64,000 bases of DNA from Podospora pseudocomata (taxonomy: Eukaryota > Ascomycota > Sordariomycetes > Sordariales > Podosporaceae), in NCBI RefSeq assembly GCF_035222375.1, contig NW_026946366.1:2728001-2792000 (forward strand), in the 5' to 3' direction. Under the pieces are notes generated by a model. The model did no database searches, was not told where the DNA came from, and saw only the letters and a program-made list of their open reading frames with translations. A program made the translations under genes and the position numbers. Shown here one piece after another: positions 35,081 through 43,842 of the stretch. Position 1 is the stretch's first letter, and each line of letters begins with the position of its first letter.

Positions 35081-36226
35081 TACAACTACAGCTACAGCTT
35101 CAATACCAGCAACAGATCCAGTTCTACGAGCAGCAACAGCATCAACAGCAGCTCCTGGCCATGAACGGCATGAACGGCGCCAACATGCAGGGAGCCATGG
35201 TTGGCGTCCCCATACCAGCCGGCCAGGCATCCGAGTTGACCTTTATCTACAACATGGTCGACACTCTCAGCGGACAGCTCGCCCAAAACCAGCGCACTCT
35301 CGAAGAAGTCATCTCTTGCGTCGGCCGTATTCGCGCCCGGGCGAGGTCACAGTCGCTAGGAAACGAAGAGCTGATCAACATGTCAGCGGATGAAATCAAG
35401 GGTACATCTCCCCATTTTGTATTCCTTTACAAACTCAACCCACATGCTAACCCCTCCCTCTCCAGCCCAAGAAGCAGACCTCGATACCTACATATCAGTC
35501 CTCTCAGAAGCCTTCGAGAAAGCCAGATACTCGCGCGACCAAAACGCTTTCCTCCTCCACCAATTCGCCGAGAAACTGTCCTCCATGCTCCGAATCTTCC
35601 ACGAATACAAAGCCAAGCACGTCAGCGACGTCTCGGCCTGGCACAAGTCCTACCGCAAACAACTAGCCGATGCCCGCGCGGAGAACTCCAGGCTCCGCGA
35701 ACAAATCTGGGAGATGCAGGCCCACGCCGGCGCCGCGAACGAGAAGCTGAGGAATTTCCGGAAGAAATACGACGAGGACGAAAAGAGGTGGGAGAAGAGG
35801 GTCGAGATGAAGGCCATGAGGCAGGAGTTGAGGTTCTGGAAACGGATGGCGATGCCACACTTGGCAGATGACGATCCGTACTGGAGTGACGACGATGACC
35901 TAGTGGATGTGGCTGAGAAGCAGAGGCTGCTGGAGATGCAAAAGATAGCGGCCGAGAACCTGGCGGCAGAAGCGGCGCAGTTGGCGGCTGCACATGCCGA
36001 GCTGGGAGACATCACCGGCAACGACGAGGACGGCGGGGATCAAGAAGGGGATGGGGTTCCACCTCCTGCGCCGGCGCCGCCGTCTACAATGACGCCACAT
36101 AACTTGGTGCGGTCGCTTGTGGGCGGGGTGCCGATGCAGAGGAGTGATGATGGGGATAATGCTGGGCCTGTTCCGCCGCCGAGGCCGTTGAGCGCGGCAA
36201 GTAGTACCGGGTCTTCGGGGCAGTGA
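34942..36226 (+). CDS. Glutamine-rich coiled-coil protein, function unknown
   Basis: Two exons (34942-35401, 35466-36226), 64-base intron, 406 residues. The N-terminus has a run of roughly 27 Gln after HHH, then LQLQLQLQ, coded by a (CAACAG) hexanucleotide array. A predicted helical region follows (FIYNMVDTLSGQLAQNQRTL) and then, from about residue 155, a long charged coiled coil (AWHKSYRKQLADARAENSRL and onward to FRKKYDEDEKRWEKR). The segment PYWSDDDDLVDVAEKQRLL is followed by an acidic Gly-rich stretch and a Pro-rich tail. PolyQ plus coiled coil is common in nuclear or scaffold proteins. I do not recognise the family and infer only protein-protein interaction. Confidence 0.8.
35002..35080 (+). 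repeat. (CAACAG)n coding microsatellite
   Basis: A near-perfect CAACAG array encodes the polyQ tract of the coiled-coil protein. Mixed CAA and CAG codons make it less prone to slippage than pure CAG, yet length variation between isolates would be expected. Confidence 0.9.
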
Positions 36227-37089
36227 GTGTTTGCAGTTGATATTGGAGGGGAGTAAGGGGCGAATACCATGTATAATTCCGTAAGATTGATCAGCGTGCC
36301 GTTTGATACCACCAAAACAGAGTTTATCGCACCATATATAATAGCAAGAAGAGCTGTGTAATGCTTACTTGCACTGCAAATTTTTTGTGCTTCAGAAACA
36401 TCTTGACCGCCAGCAGAGAAGCAGGTCCTGGCCAGAATACAAATATGTCCACAGACTTGTCCAAGCTCCGAATATGTCTGAGAGAGGTATGCATTGCTAC
36501 TTTCTATGCTTTGCACGGCCAGTTCTCAGTATCTTCGCACCGCATTACGAGAGAATATCTTGAAGAATACAGCATAACCATCCGTTAGAGTGAATTCGTG
36601 AAAGACTGGGACAAGGAAGCGTCAAAACAGATAGTTCTCACCCACTGGCTTTCATCCGAGTTGTTGGGTCAGAGGTAAGAGTCGACAGGGGCTTGTTTAC
36701 TTTACCCCTGAGTGGGGCTAGCGCCTCTCGACGTTGGCTCGAACTTTTGTTTTTGGACGGAGCTACATTATTTGCATAGCCAGCAAGAGTCATGTATCGA
36801 TTCAGAGTCTGTTGGTAGTATTTCGCATCGTTTCCTACATGCATCGAGGAACGGGTCGTATTTGGTCGTCTTACATATCCACAGACGGCACTGCAAGCAC
36901 TTTGAAGTGCTCAGTCGGCATCTGCAACCGATTAATTGATAGCACATCAAATTTGTTCCTAAACGTGTCCAAAGAAAAATGGAAATACAAAATTGCCGGT
37001 ACCGTTTTTTATACCTAGGTATCCCTCATAGAGAAAAAAGAATCAAGCCGTTATCGCGAACACCCCTCGAAATAAACGTACTCCACAGT
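36227..37089. other. Gene-free convergent spacer
   Basis: Lies between the polyQ protein (plus) and the thiol peroxidase (minus). AT-rich in parts. No coding sequence is supported; it should hold two 3' UTRs. Confidence 0.6.
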
Positions 37090-38037
37090 TTACTCCTTCT
37101 TTTCCTCTTCCTTCTTCTCGTCTTCCTCCTTCTTCTCCACCTCCTCTTCCTTCTCCTCCTCGACCACCGCCGCCGCCTCCGCCGCCTCCTTCTTCTCTTC
37201 TGCCCTCTCCTCATCTTTCTTCCCCTCTTCTACCACCACCTCCTCCTCCTCCCCATTCTCCCCCTTCTTCTCCTCCCCATTCTCCCCCTTTTCTTCCCCA
37301 TTCAACCCCTCGACAATCTCCCTCACAACCTTGACCGTCCCCTCGGGGCTCCCCGCCTGCGCAGCAAGCACCTTCCCCGCCTTATCAACAACAAACACCC
37401 CCCTCGTCGTCCCCTTGGGCGCCTTTTTCAGCCCAATCGCCCCAATCAGCGTCGCGCCGGGGTCACAGAGCAGCTCATACGGCAGCTTCTGCTTCTCCTT
37501 GAACGTGGTGTTCGCCTTGGGTGAATCAGTCGACAAGCCATAAATGTCAAACCCGGACTCGGTCGCCAGGGCGGTGTACTCGTCGCGGAACATGCAGGCT
37601 TGGCGGGTGCCTTTATTTTTGGCATCGTTACATCAGCAATCCATCATTGATATTGGGAAGGGGGGTTTTGGGAACACAAGAAACTCACAGCCAGGAGTGG
37701 AAGCCTTGGGGTAAGTAAACAGCACGACTCCCTTCTTTGACTTTTCCGCCAGCGCGGCGAGGGTGGTGGAGTCGCCGGTTTGGAGGGCGATCTCCCCCCC
37801 GAAACCATCAAGAGTGATTACATCACCGACAGCAGGCTTCTCGGCAGAGGCGGCCGCAGCGCCATTGGTGAAAGTGGCCGCTTCGGCGACCTTGGTGACG
37901 GTTTCCTTCACCGCGTCCTTCACCTTTGCCGCGGCCGTCTTCTTGGGCGCAGCGGCCTTCTTGGTAGCGGTGGCCCTTTTGGCGGGAGGCTCAGGGGGAG
38001 GAGGGGGAGCTTTGCGCTTGCGGAGTTCGACGGGCAT
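37090..38037 (-). CDS. DOT5: Nuclear thiol peroxidase, PrxQ/BCP type (Dot5-like)
   Basis: Two exons (37689-38037, 37090-37610), 78-base intron, 289 residues. The N-terminus RKRKAPPPPPEPPAKR plus a Lys/Ala run looks like a bipartite nuclear signal, as in yeast Dot5. The PrxQ fold follows: VGDVITLDGFGGEI, then TYPKASTPGCTRQACMFRDE, with peroxidatic Cys 117 and resolving Cys 122 five residues on, the usual PrxQ spacing. The Cys 117 codon is itself split by the intron (T|GC). It reduces peroxides using thioredoxin, protecting nuclear contents. The enzyme core ends near residue 215. It carries an unusual ~70-residue Glu/Lys tail. It is divergent from a complex I gene. Confidence 0.88.
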
Positions 38038-39371
38038 TTTTGATGGTTGTGTGATGAGATATCAATATTGATTGGGGGTTGGAGGCTGGAGGTAGAGAGA
38101 AAGAGTTGGGGGTCGCGGAGGTTAGGCGACTGGGATGGATTGCAGGTTACAATAGTAAGTGGTTTGGGGAAAGGAGAAAGTCAAAGAGAAAAAGAAAAAA
38201 AGAAGGGGAGAAACCAGAGAAGAAAAAGAAGAGACGTCGTCGGGGGGAGGTTGCTGTTGCGCAAGCGTGCTGGCCAATCACGTTGCGCGGTGCAGCCCGG
38301 GTCAGGGGTGCGAGTGTCAAGGTCAAGGTGTGTGTGCGATATGCGATGGAGCATAGACAAAGGCGAGAAAATGGAGCTTGTTTTCTGCGCGCGCGCGCGC
38401 TCTGGAGAATGCGCCCGCCGCCACACACGAGGGACAGGGCGATTCGGACGGGAGGAGCTTTGCTGCAAAACTCGGGGATGAATTGCCCGTCCCCGCGTTG
38501 CATGTAGAGGGGGGGGGGAGATGGGATGGGATGGAGGGTTCCAGTATGTTGCAGACGCAGACCGAGACCGGGAAGGAAAAGCAAAAGCAAGCTATTATCT
38601 GAAAGATCAAGTTATTATGATGATGAATGAGTACTATGGCACGCCCGTCTGAGGCACGAGTACCGTCTCTGCAACACACAGACAGAAAGGGAAAAGATCT
38701 CGATCGGACCGGCCCTACATACAAAATCCAGCGCACTCCTTGTGCAACGAGAGGGGGCTGGCTGGCTGTTACGTCGAGGGGAGCTTTTGGAATCAGGCGC
38801 AATATTCGGCACCCACCTTTCTCTTCTTTCTCTCTCTTCAAGTTAGTGCCGTTAGCCATAGAAATTCAATAGGGTAACAGCATTGACTTTGAAAAAACCC
38901 ACGCAGTCAGGTGATGGAATGGTGCAATCTCGCTCCCCGTCGCAAAGGGTGATCGCGGAGTCGGTCGAGGTTTTGTGAGGAGCCAGGCCAGAGGAGTTCG
39001 GTGGTAGGAGGTGGTCCGTGAGATGGATGGATCGCTCCTCAGTCCGTTTCCCCAAGAACGTGGTTCTCCAGGTGCCAAGTGCTGGCCCAGGCCAAACCTG
39101 TCCGTTTGCGACCCGGCGCCAGTGGAGCAGCCCGGTCCAGATTCTCCAATTGAAGGCTCGGCATTCTTCACCTTCTTGAACCCGGCTAAACTGCGGGCTC
39201 TTTGATATGCTAAGAGCTAAGCAAGCCAACGCCAAGACCGCAGCAACTGGGAGCATCATCGTGTGTGTGTGAGAGGCAGGCTGGTTGTTGGCAGCAGCGA
39301 AGTCCCCATCTTTGAATCTCTGAATATCTTCAAGTGGTAAAACCCCACCACAGAACCCCCCAACCGCCAAA
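38038..39371. other. Divergent promoter, thiol peroxidase / complex I subunit
   Basis: 1.3 kb spacer with purine-rich tracts, a (GC)7 run at 38387-38400 and an eight-G run near 38511. Several overlapping frames on the minus strand carry no recognisable domain. Confidence 0.6.
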
Positions 39372-40099
39372 ATGGCCTCCAAAGCGGTAGCAAAGGCTGC
39401 GGCCGGCACTGTCCAAAAGATCAGCACCGTATGTTTTCAATTGCTTACCTAGTCTCGTAGAATTACCTCTTGTCGTACTGATACTTCCCCATCCAGAAAT
39501 ACACCGTCCAGTCCACCGGCCTCTGGGAGAAGCTCCGCGCCTCCCTCTCCCTCGACGCCAACCGCTCCAACGGCGTCCCCCTCAACCCCTACAACCGCTT
39601 CCCCGCCCCCGGCCAGAACGACCCCCTCAAGTACGACGACCCCGTCACCCTCCCGGCCGGCGACCTCGCCGACAACCCGTACTGGAAGCGCGACGCCCGC
39701 CGCAACTACCCCCGTCTCTCTGTCGTCTCCCAGGCCGAGCAAGTTGCTCTCCTGACCGTCGGCTCCGCTGCCGCCCCCCGTGTCGAGCTCATTGGCGAGG
39801 AGGGATCCAAGGCTCTGGTTGCCGCCCAGGAGCAGGGCAAGCAGGCTGGCCTGGCCAACTATATCGAGTCTGCCGGTGTCGAGGCTGCGAAGAGGGTGCT
39901 GGAGGCCACTGGTGGCCTGCCACCTCTGCCGAGCGGGACGACGATGAGCAATGCCGAGGGGAAGTGGGATGTGCACAAGTACAAGCTGGAGGAGGAGCAG
40001 AGCTATGGGGAGGAGTAGGTCTTTTCTCTTTTTATTTCTCTCTCCTATGAAAGAGATGTGCTAACAAATCACAGCTACCCTTGCAGAACCTTTGCCTAA
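39372..40099 (+). CDS. Complex I (NADH:ubiquinone oxidoreductase) ~21 kDa accessory subunit
   Basis: Three exons (39372-39428, 39497-40014, 40075-40099) give 199 residues, about 21 kDa. The stretches NGVPLNPYNRFPAPG, YDDPVTLPAGD and NPYWKRDARRNYP are features I associate with the fungal 21.3 kDa accessory subunit. It belongs to the mitochondrial inner membrane respiratory complex I. The last intron was added because an unspliced frame would stop at GEE; splicing GA|GTAGGT to CACAG|C with a GCTAAC branch gives the end GEDYPCRTFA. The exact number/name of the subunit is from memory. It is divergent from the thiol peroxidase. Confidence 0.75.
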
Positions 40100-40301
40100 G
40101 GTTGGTCGTTTAGAGAAAGGAGAAAGAAAGAGGTCACCGAGAAGCTGTACATAAGACCTGCAAAATAGAGGCGGTATAGACAGACGGGGCATGCTGGCTT
40201 TGAGACGCGTTTTTCATTTGTTGCTTTCATTCATGAGATTATGTGCGTGGATGAGTGTATACGTGGGTGTCTATCTACAGCTTCCCTTTCCATCACCACA
40301 T

Positions 40302-40841
40302 TCAAACGGTGACCCCCTTACTTGCTGTCCCTGCCTCCTCCCCTCCGCTTGCTTTCTCCCCGACCATCCTCTCGATAATCTTCGCCTTCCCCTGCCCCCT
40401 CTTTATCCTATCATCGAAATCATTCACCGCCTCGTCTGTGTTCTCCATGGACAAGCTTTCCGTCTCAACCAGGGCATACAGTGTGGTGATGTGCTTCTCT
40501 AGCCTGGGGTTCTTGGGTAGTGGTGGGAGGTCTTTCTTTTCTGTCTCGGTCTCTGTTGGCACAACTGGTTCTGATGACGCCGGAGGTGGTTTTGACGGTG
40601 GCGAAGAAGAACGGTTGGGCAGTCGATTGGCCCAGACTAACGCCCTTCCGTACAACCTTCCCGCCTCGAGAAATTTCTGGTAGCCCTTTTCCAGACCCAG
40701 CTGTCTTCCCTCGGCGCGACCGGCGAGGACTCCATCGGCGGCGCCTTGGTTGTAACCTTCGGTGTAGAACTGGGTTTCGAGGTGGAGGAGGGAGTCGAAG
40801 GGGTCTTCTGCGGAGTTTATGGTTTGGTGATTTGACGCCAT
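40302..40841 (-). CDS. LTO1: LTO1 (ORAOV1/Yae1-domain) protein
   Basis: Intronless, 179 residues. Residues ~28-60 carry the deca-GX3 pattern in which Gly recurs every fourth residue (EGYNQGAADGVLAGRAEGR, continuing QLGLEKGY), the hallmark of the Yae1/Lto1 domain. With Yae1, Lto1 acts as an adaptor that brings the ABC protein Rli1/ABCE1 to the cytosolic iron-sulphur assembly machinery, supporting ribosome recycling and biogenesis. Yeast Lto1 ends in a Trp used to bind that machinery. This protein ends SKGVTV with no terminal Trp, so targeting may differ or use the partner protein. A Ser/Pro linker (about residues 75-105) precedes the C-terminal helical part. Confidence 0.85.
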   Translation of the reverse strand: MASNHQTINSAEDPFDSLLHLETQFYTEGYNQGAADGVLAGRAEGRQLGLEKGYQKFLEAGRLYGRALVWANRLPNRSSSPPSKPPPASSEPVVPTETETEKKDLPPLPKNPRLEKHITTLYALVETESLSMENTDEAVNDFDDRIKRGQGKAKIIERMVGEKASGGEEAGTASKGVTV

Positions 40842-41344
40842 GGTTTTTATGTGTGAATGGGAGGGTATAGAATTATGGGATAACTGTGTAAGATGCGGTC
40901 AAGAATGACTGTGAGTGAGTGAGTGAGTGAGTGAGTGAGTGAGTGAGTGAGTGAGTGAGTGAGCGGCTTGATAGGCAAGTAACTATGGCGGGGTGGGCCG
41001 AGTTCAAAGAGCCGGCCGGAGCGAGCGAACGAGCGCGGGGCAAATTTTGGCCCCGCAGTGAGACGTTTTGGTTGTGTAAGCCGAGCTTCCAGGTTGAGAG
41101 CTCATCCTGGACGGTGTCAGCTTCATTTTTGTTTTTATGCTTTCTTCCTCCAAACCAGTTTCTCATATTGAAGTAAGAGTTTGGGCTGGAAGCATTTAGC
41201 ATGAGCCACCTCGTTTTGCTGGGAACCTCAGCTCACCATAGACAATAAATTCAGCTGAACTCGATAGCATCCGGCCTTGTCTCTAATGATATCTATATCA
41301 TCTCTCAAATATACAAACCATGAACTCTATGTATGAGTGTCCCC
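40842..41344. other. Gene-free: LTO1 promoter with GTGA microsatellite
   Basis: Both flanking genes are on the minus strand. It holds the (GTGA)n repeat about 70 bases upstream of the LTO1 start and the 3' flank of the dehydrogenase. No gene is seen. Confidence 0.7.
40911..40963. repeat. (GTGA)13 microsatellite
   Basis: A perfect tetranucleotide array of about 13 units sits 70-122 bases upstream of the LTO1 ATG, so probably inside its 5' leader or core promoter. On the minus strand it reads TCAC. Confidence 0.95.
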
Positions 41345-42231
41345 CTATTGAAGCATAACCATCCCTCCATTAGCACAAACAACCTGTCCCGTAATCCACC
41401 CCGCCTCTGTCCCACACAGCATCCCAACCACACCCGCAATCTCCCCCGTCCTCGCCGCCCTCGTCCCGTCCGGCAGACTCTCATCCTTCACATCCCCCGC
41501 CTGCGCCTTCATCAACGGAGTGTGCTTGATCCAACCCTCAATCCCCTCCAGGAAAACCTCTGCATTACTCGCGTACATCGGCCCCTCCACCGGACCAGGG
41601 TTCACCGCGTTTACCGTGGCATTCTGCGCCAACTCCCGCGACCACGTCCGTGTCATTGCTTCCAACGCAGCCTTGGTCCCGCCGTAGACAGACTGGGTGA
41701 CGAACCCGGTAGAGGAGGAGACGGAAGAGATGTTGACTATCCTGCCTGATCTATCCTTGGGGAGGTAAGGCTGGGCGGCTTGGACGAGAAGGAGAGGACC
41801 CAAAACGTTGACGCGGTAAGTGGCTTCGAATTGGGGGATTGTGACGTCGGAGAGGAGGGCGTTTTGGGCTATGCCGGCGTTGTTGATGATGATGTCTATT
41901 TGGAAGGTGTTGTCTGAAGAGGAGAAAGCAGATTTGACATCTTGAACAAGTTTGGCGGGACCTTCCGGGCTGCCAATGTCTGCTTGGATGGGAACGACTT
42001 TAATGTTGTGGGAGGAGGTGAGCTGGGCGGCGAGGTCGTTGGCGATGGAGGTAGAGGAGGGGGAGGTGTAGTTGAGGGCTATGTTGCAGCCTTTGGAGGC
42101 GAGGTTTTCGGCTATGGCTGCGCCAATGCCTTGATGATTGTTAGCATAGTGGTGAGAAGGGACGGTTAGGGACACATACCTCGCGATGAGCCGGTTATGA
42201 TGGCGAGTTTGCCTTCGAGAGGGCGAGACAT
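41345..42231 (-). CDS. Short-chain dehydrogenase/reductase (3-oxoacyl-ACP reductase-like)
   Basis: Two exons (42180-42231, 41345-42129), 50-base intron, 278 residues, the normal length for a classical SDR. The NAD(P)-binding motif TGSSRGIG (residues 13-20) is split by the intron. Other hallmarks are NNAG, the catalytic Ser in NISSVSSS, and YGGTK (the YxxxK pair), followed by NPGPVEGP. The C-terminus WITGQVVCANGGMVMLQ is typical of FabG-like enzymes. It should reduce a ketone or oxidise an alcohol with NAD(P)(H); the substrate is not readable. It is divergent from the NatA catalytic subunit gene. Confidence 0.9.
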
Positions 42232-42702
42232 GTTTTTGGTGATATCAATGCTATACAAAACTAACACAGATGAGAGAGAGCTCTTTGGACGTGGACAGGG
42301 AAGAAAATAAAATTAATTTGAGGAGATAGCTTCATATATACATAACAGAGCCGCGTAACCCCCCACGGAATGACAATGCCCTTGATGTATAAGTTGGACA
42401 TGCCCCGCATCTGGCGATGTCGGTCGAGGTCCATCCGGGGAAGCTCTTTACCCTGGGAAGCTGCCCCGCTATTTGCGCGGCTACAGCGCCCACCCCACAT
42501 GGCTTTCAGCGGGAAGTCCCACCCATTGGCGGCGTTGAATTTCACCTTGGCCGTCTTGTCAGAAGAGCCCCACCAAACGGCCGTCCCGTCCAGCGTTCAA
42601 TTCACGCCGCCCGCATCACGCCGAAGCTTGCCGACTACGAAGCTTTCGATTATTTAGCTATACCGTACATACAAGGCCCGAACAAGTTCACCTCAAGACA
42701 CA
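42232..42702. other. Divergent promoter, SDR / NatA subunit
   Basis: A 471-base spacer between outward-facing genes. No coding sequence is supported. Confidence 0.6.
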
Positions 42703-43464
42703 ATGGACATCCGCCTCCTCCGCCCCTCCGACATCCCCCTCATCCAGCACGCCAACCTCGAGAACCTCCCTGAGAACTACTTCCTCAAGTACTACCTCTA
42801 CCACGCCCTCTCCTGGCCCCAGCTCTCCTTCGTGGCAGTCGACGTCTCCCGCCCCGCAAAGACCCCCTATGACTACCCCAAGATCGTCGGCTATGTCCTC
42901 GCCAAAATGGAAGAAGAGCCCACGGACGGCGTCCAGCACGGCCACATCACCTCCCTCAGCGTGATGCGCACCCACCGGAGGCTGGGTATTGCGGAAAAAC
43001 TCATGAGACAGAGCCGTATGTTCCCCCCTTTTACCCCCCCACCCAAATCACAGTGTATTGATGGGTGAACAGAACAAGCAATGGTGGAAGCCTTCAACGC
43101 CCGTTACGTCTCCCTCCACGTCCGTGTCTCCAACCAAGCCGCCATCCACCTCTACCGCAACACGCTCAAGTTCGAGACGGAAAAGACGGAGCCAAAGTAC
43201 TACGCCGACGGGGAGGACGCGTTCTGCATGAAGCTCGATCTGGACTTTATCAAGCAGCAGATTTTGGAGGCGGAGAAGGCCGAGGATGAGCAAGACAAGA
43301 AGAAGAACAATGGCTCGGAAGAGATGACGAAAGAAGACCAGGACGAGGGCGAGCCGGTGGGGGATGTGGGTAGGGATCCGGAACAGGACAAGAAGATCAA
43401 GGTCAAGGTTGGGAGGGGGTTGGGGGTGGGGGAGTTGGTGGAGAGGGACGAGAGTAAACATTAG
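42703..43464 (+). CDS. ARD1: NatA N-terminal acetyltransferase catalytic subunit (Ard1/Naa10)
   Basis: Two exons (42703-43015, 43073-43464), 57-base intron, 234 residues. The N-terminus [20 protein letters not shown] and the following [13 protein letters not shown] are near-invariant in Naa10. The acetyl-CoA pyrophosphate loop RRLGIA is at about residues 92-97, and [17 protein letters not shown] follows. With Naa15 it acetylates the alpha-amino group of nascent proteins at the ribosome. The GNAT domain ends around residue 155. The ~75-residue acidic/basic tail is longer than in yeast but such tails vary widely. The intron falls inside the GNAT domain. Confidence 0.93.
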
Positions 43465-43842
43465 TTTTACAGGTGTTTGTGGTGTTTTCAAAAGGGATGT
43501 CTAGATATGTGGGTTCTGTTTTGTCCTTGGTTGAGCGTTTAGAAACGTGGGCAAGGGTGGGCGGGAATACAAAAAATCTACCGGTCAGGTGTGTTTTGAT
43601 GTGATATGGGTGATGTTGGTTTGTGATTAGGCATGAGTGGAAAAGGGGCTCGAACAGGTGAACATTGTTTGTTGATATCAAGGCTCACACAAAGCGGACA
43701 GTATAAACAGGGGGTTATGGAGCTTACTAATGTCTCATTATTTAATGTTACCTACCGCAAATTCCAACACAAAACGGCCGCTAAGATCTGATGAAACCAT
43801 GTTTTCTCGTGACTGTCATGAACTCACACAAACCCTCACCTC
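43465..43842. other. Convergent 3' spacer
   Basis: Contains the 3' UTRs of the NatA subunit gene (plus) and of the 843-residue protein gene (minus). No gene seen. Confidence 0.7.

Noticed and set aside
38323-39427. Minus-strand frames of 178 and 191 codons in the thiol peroxidase/complex I spacer
   Set aside because: They overlap the promoter and first exon of the complex I gene, show no domains and have no matching splice structure.
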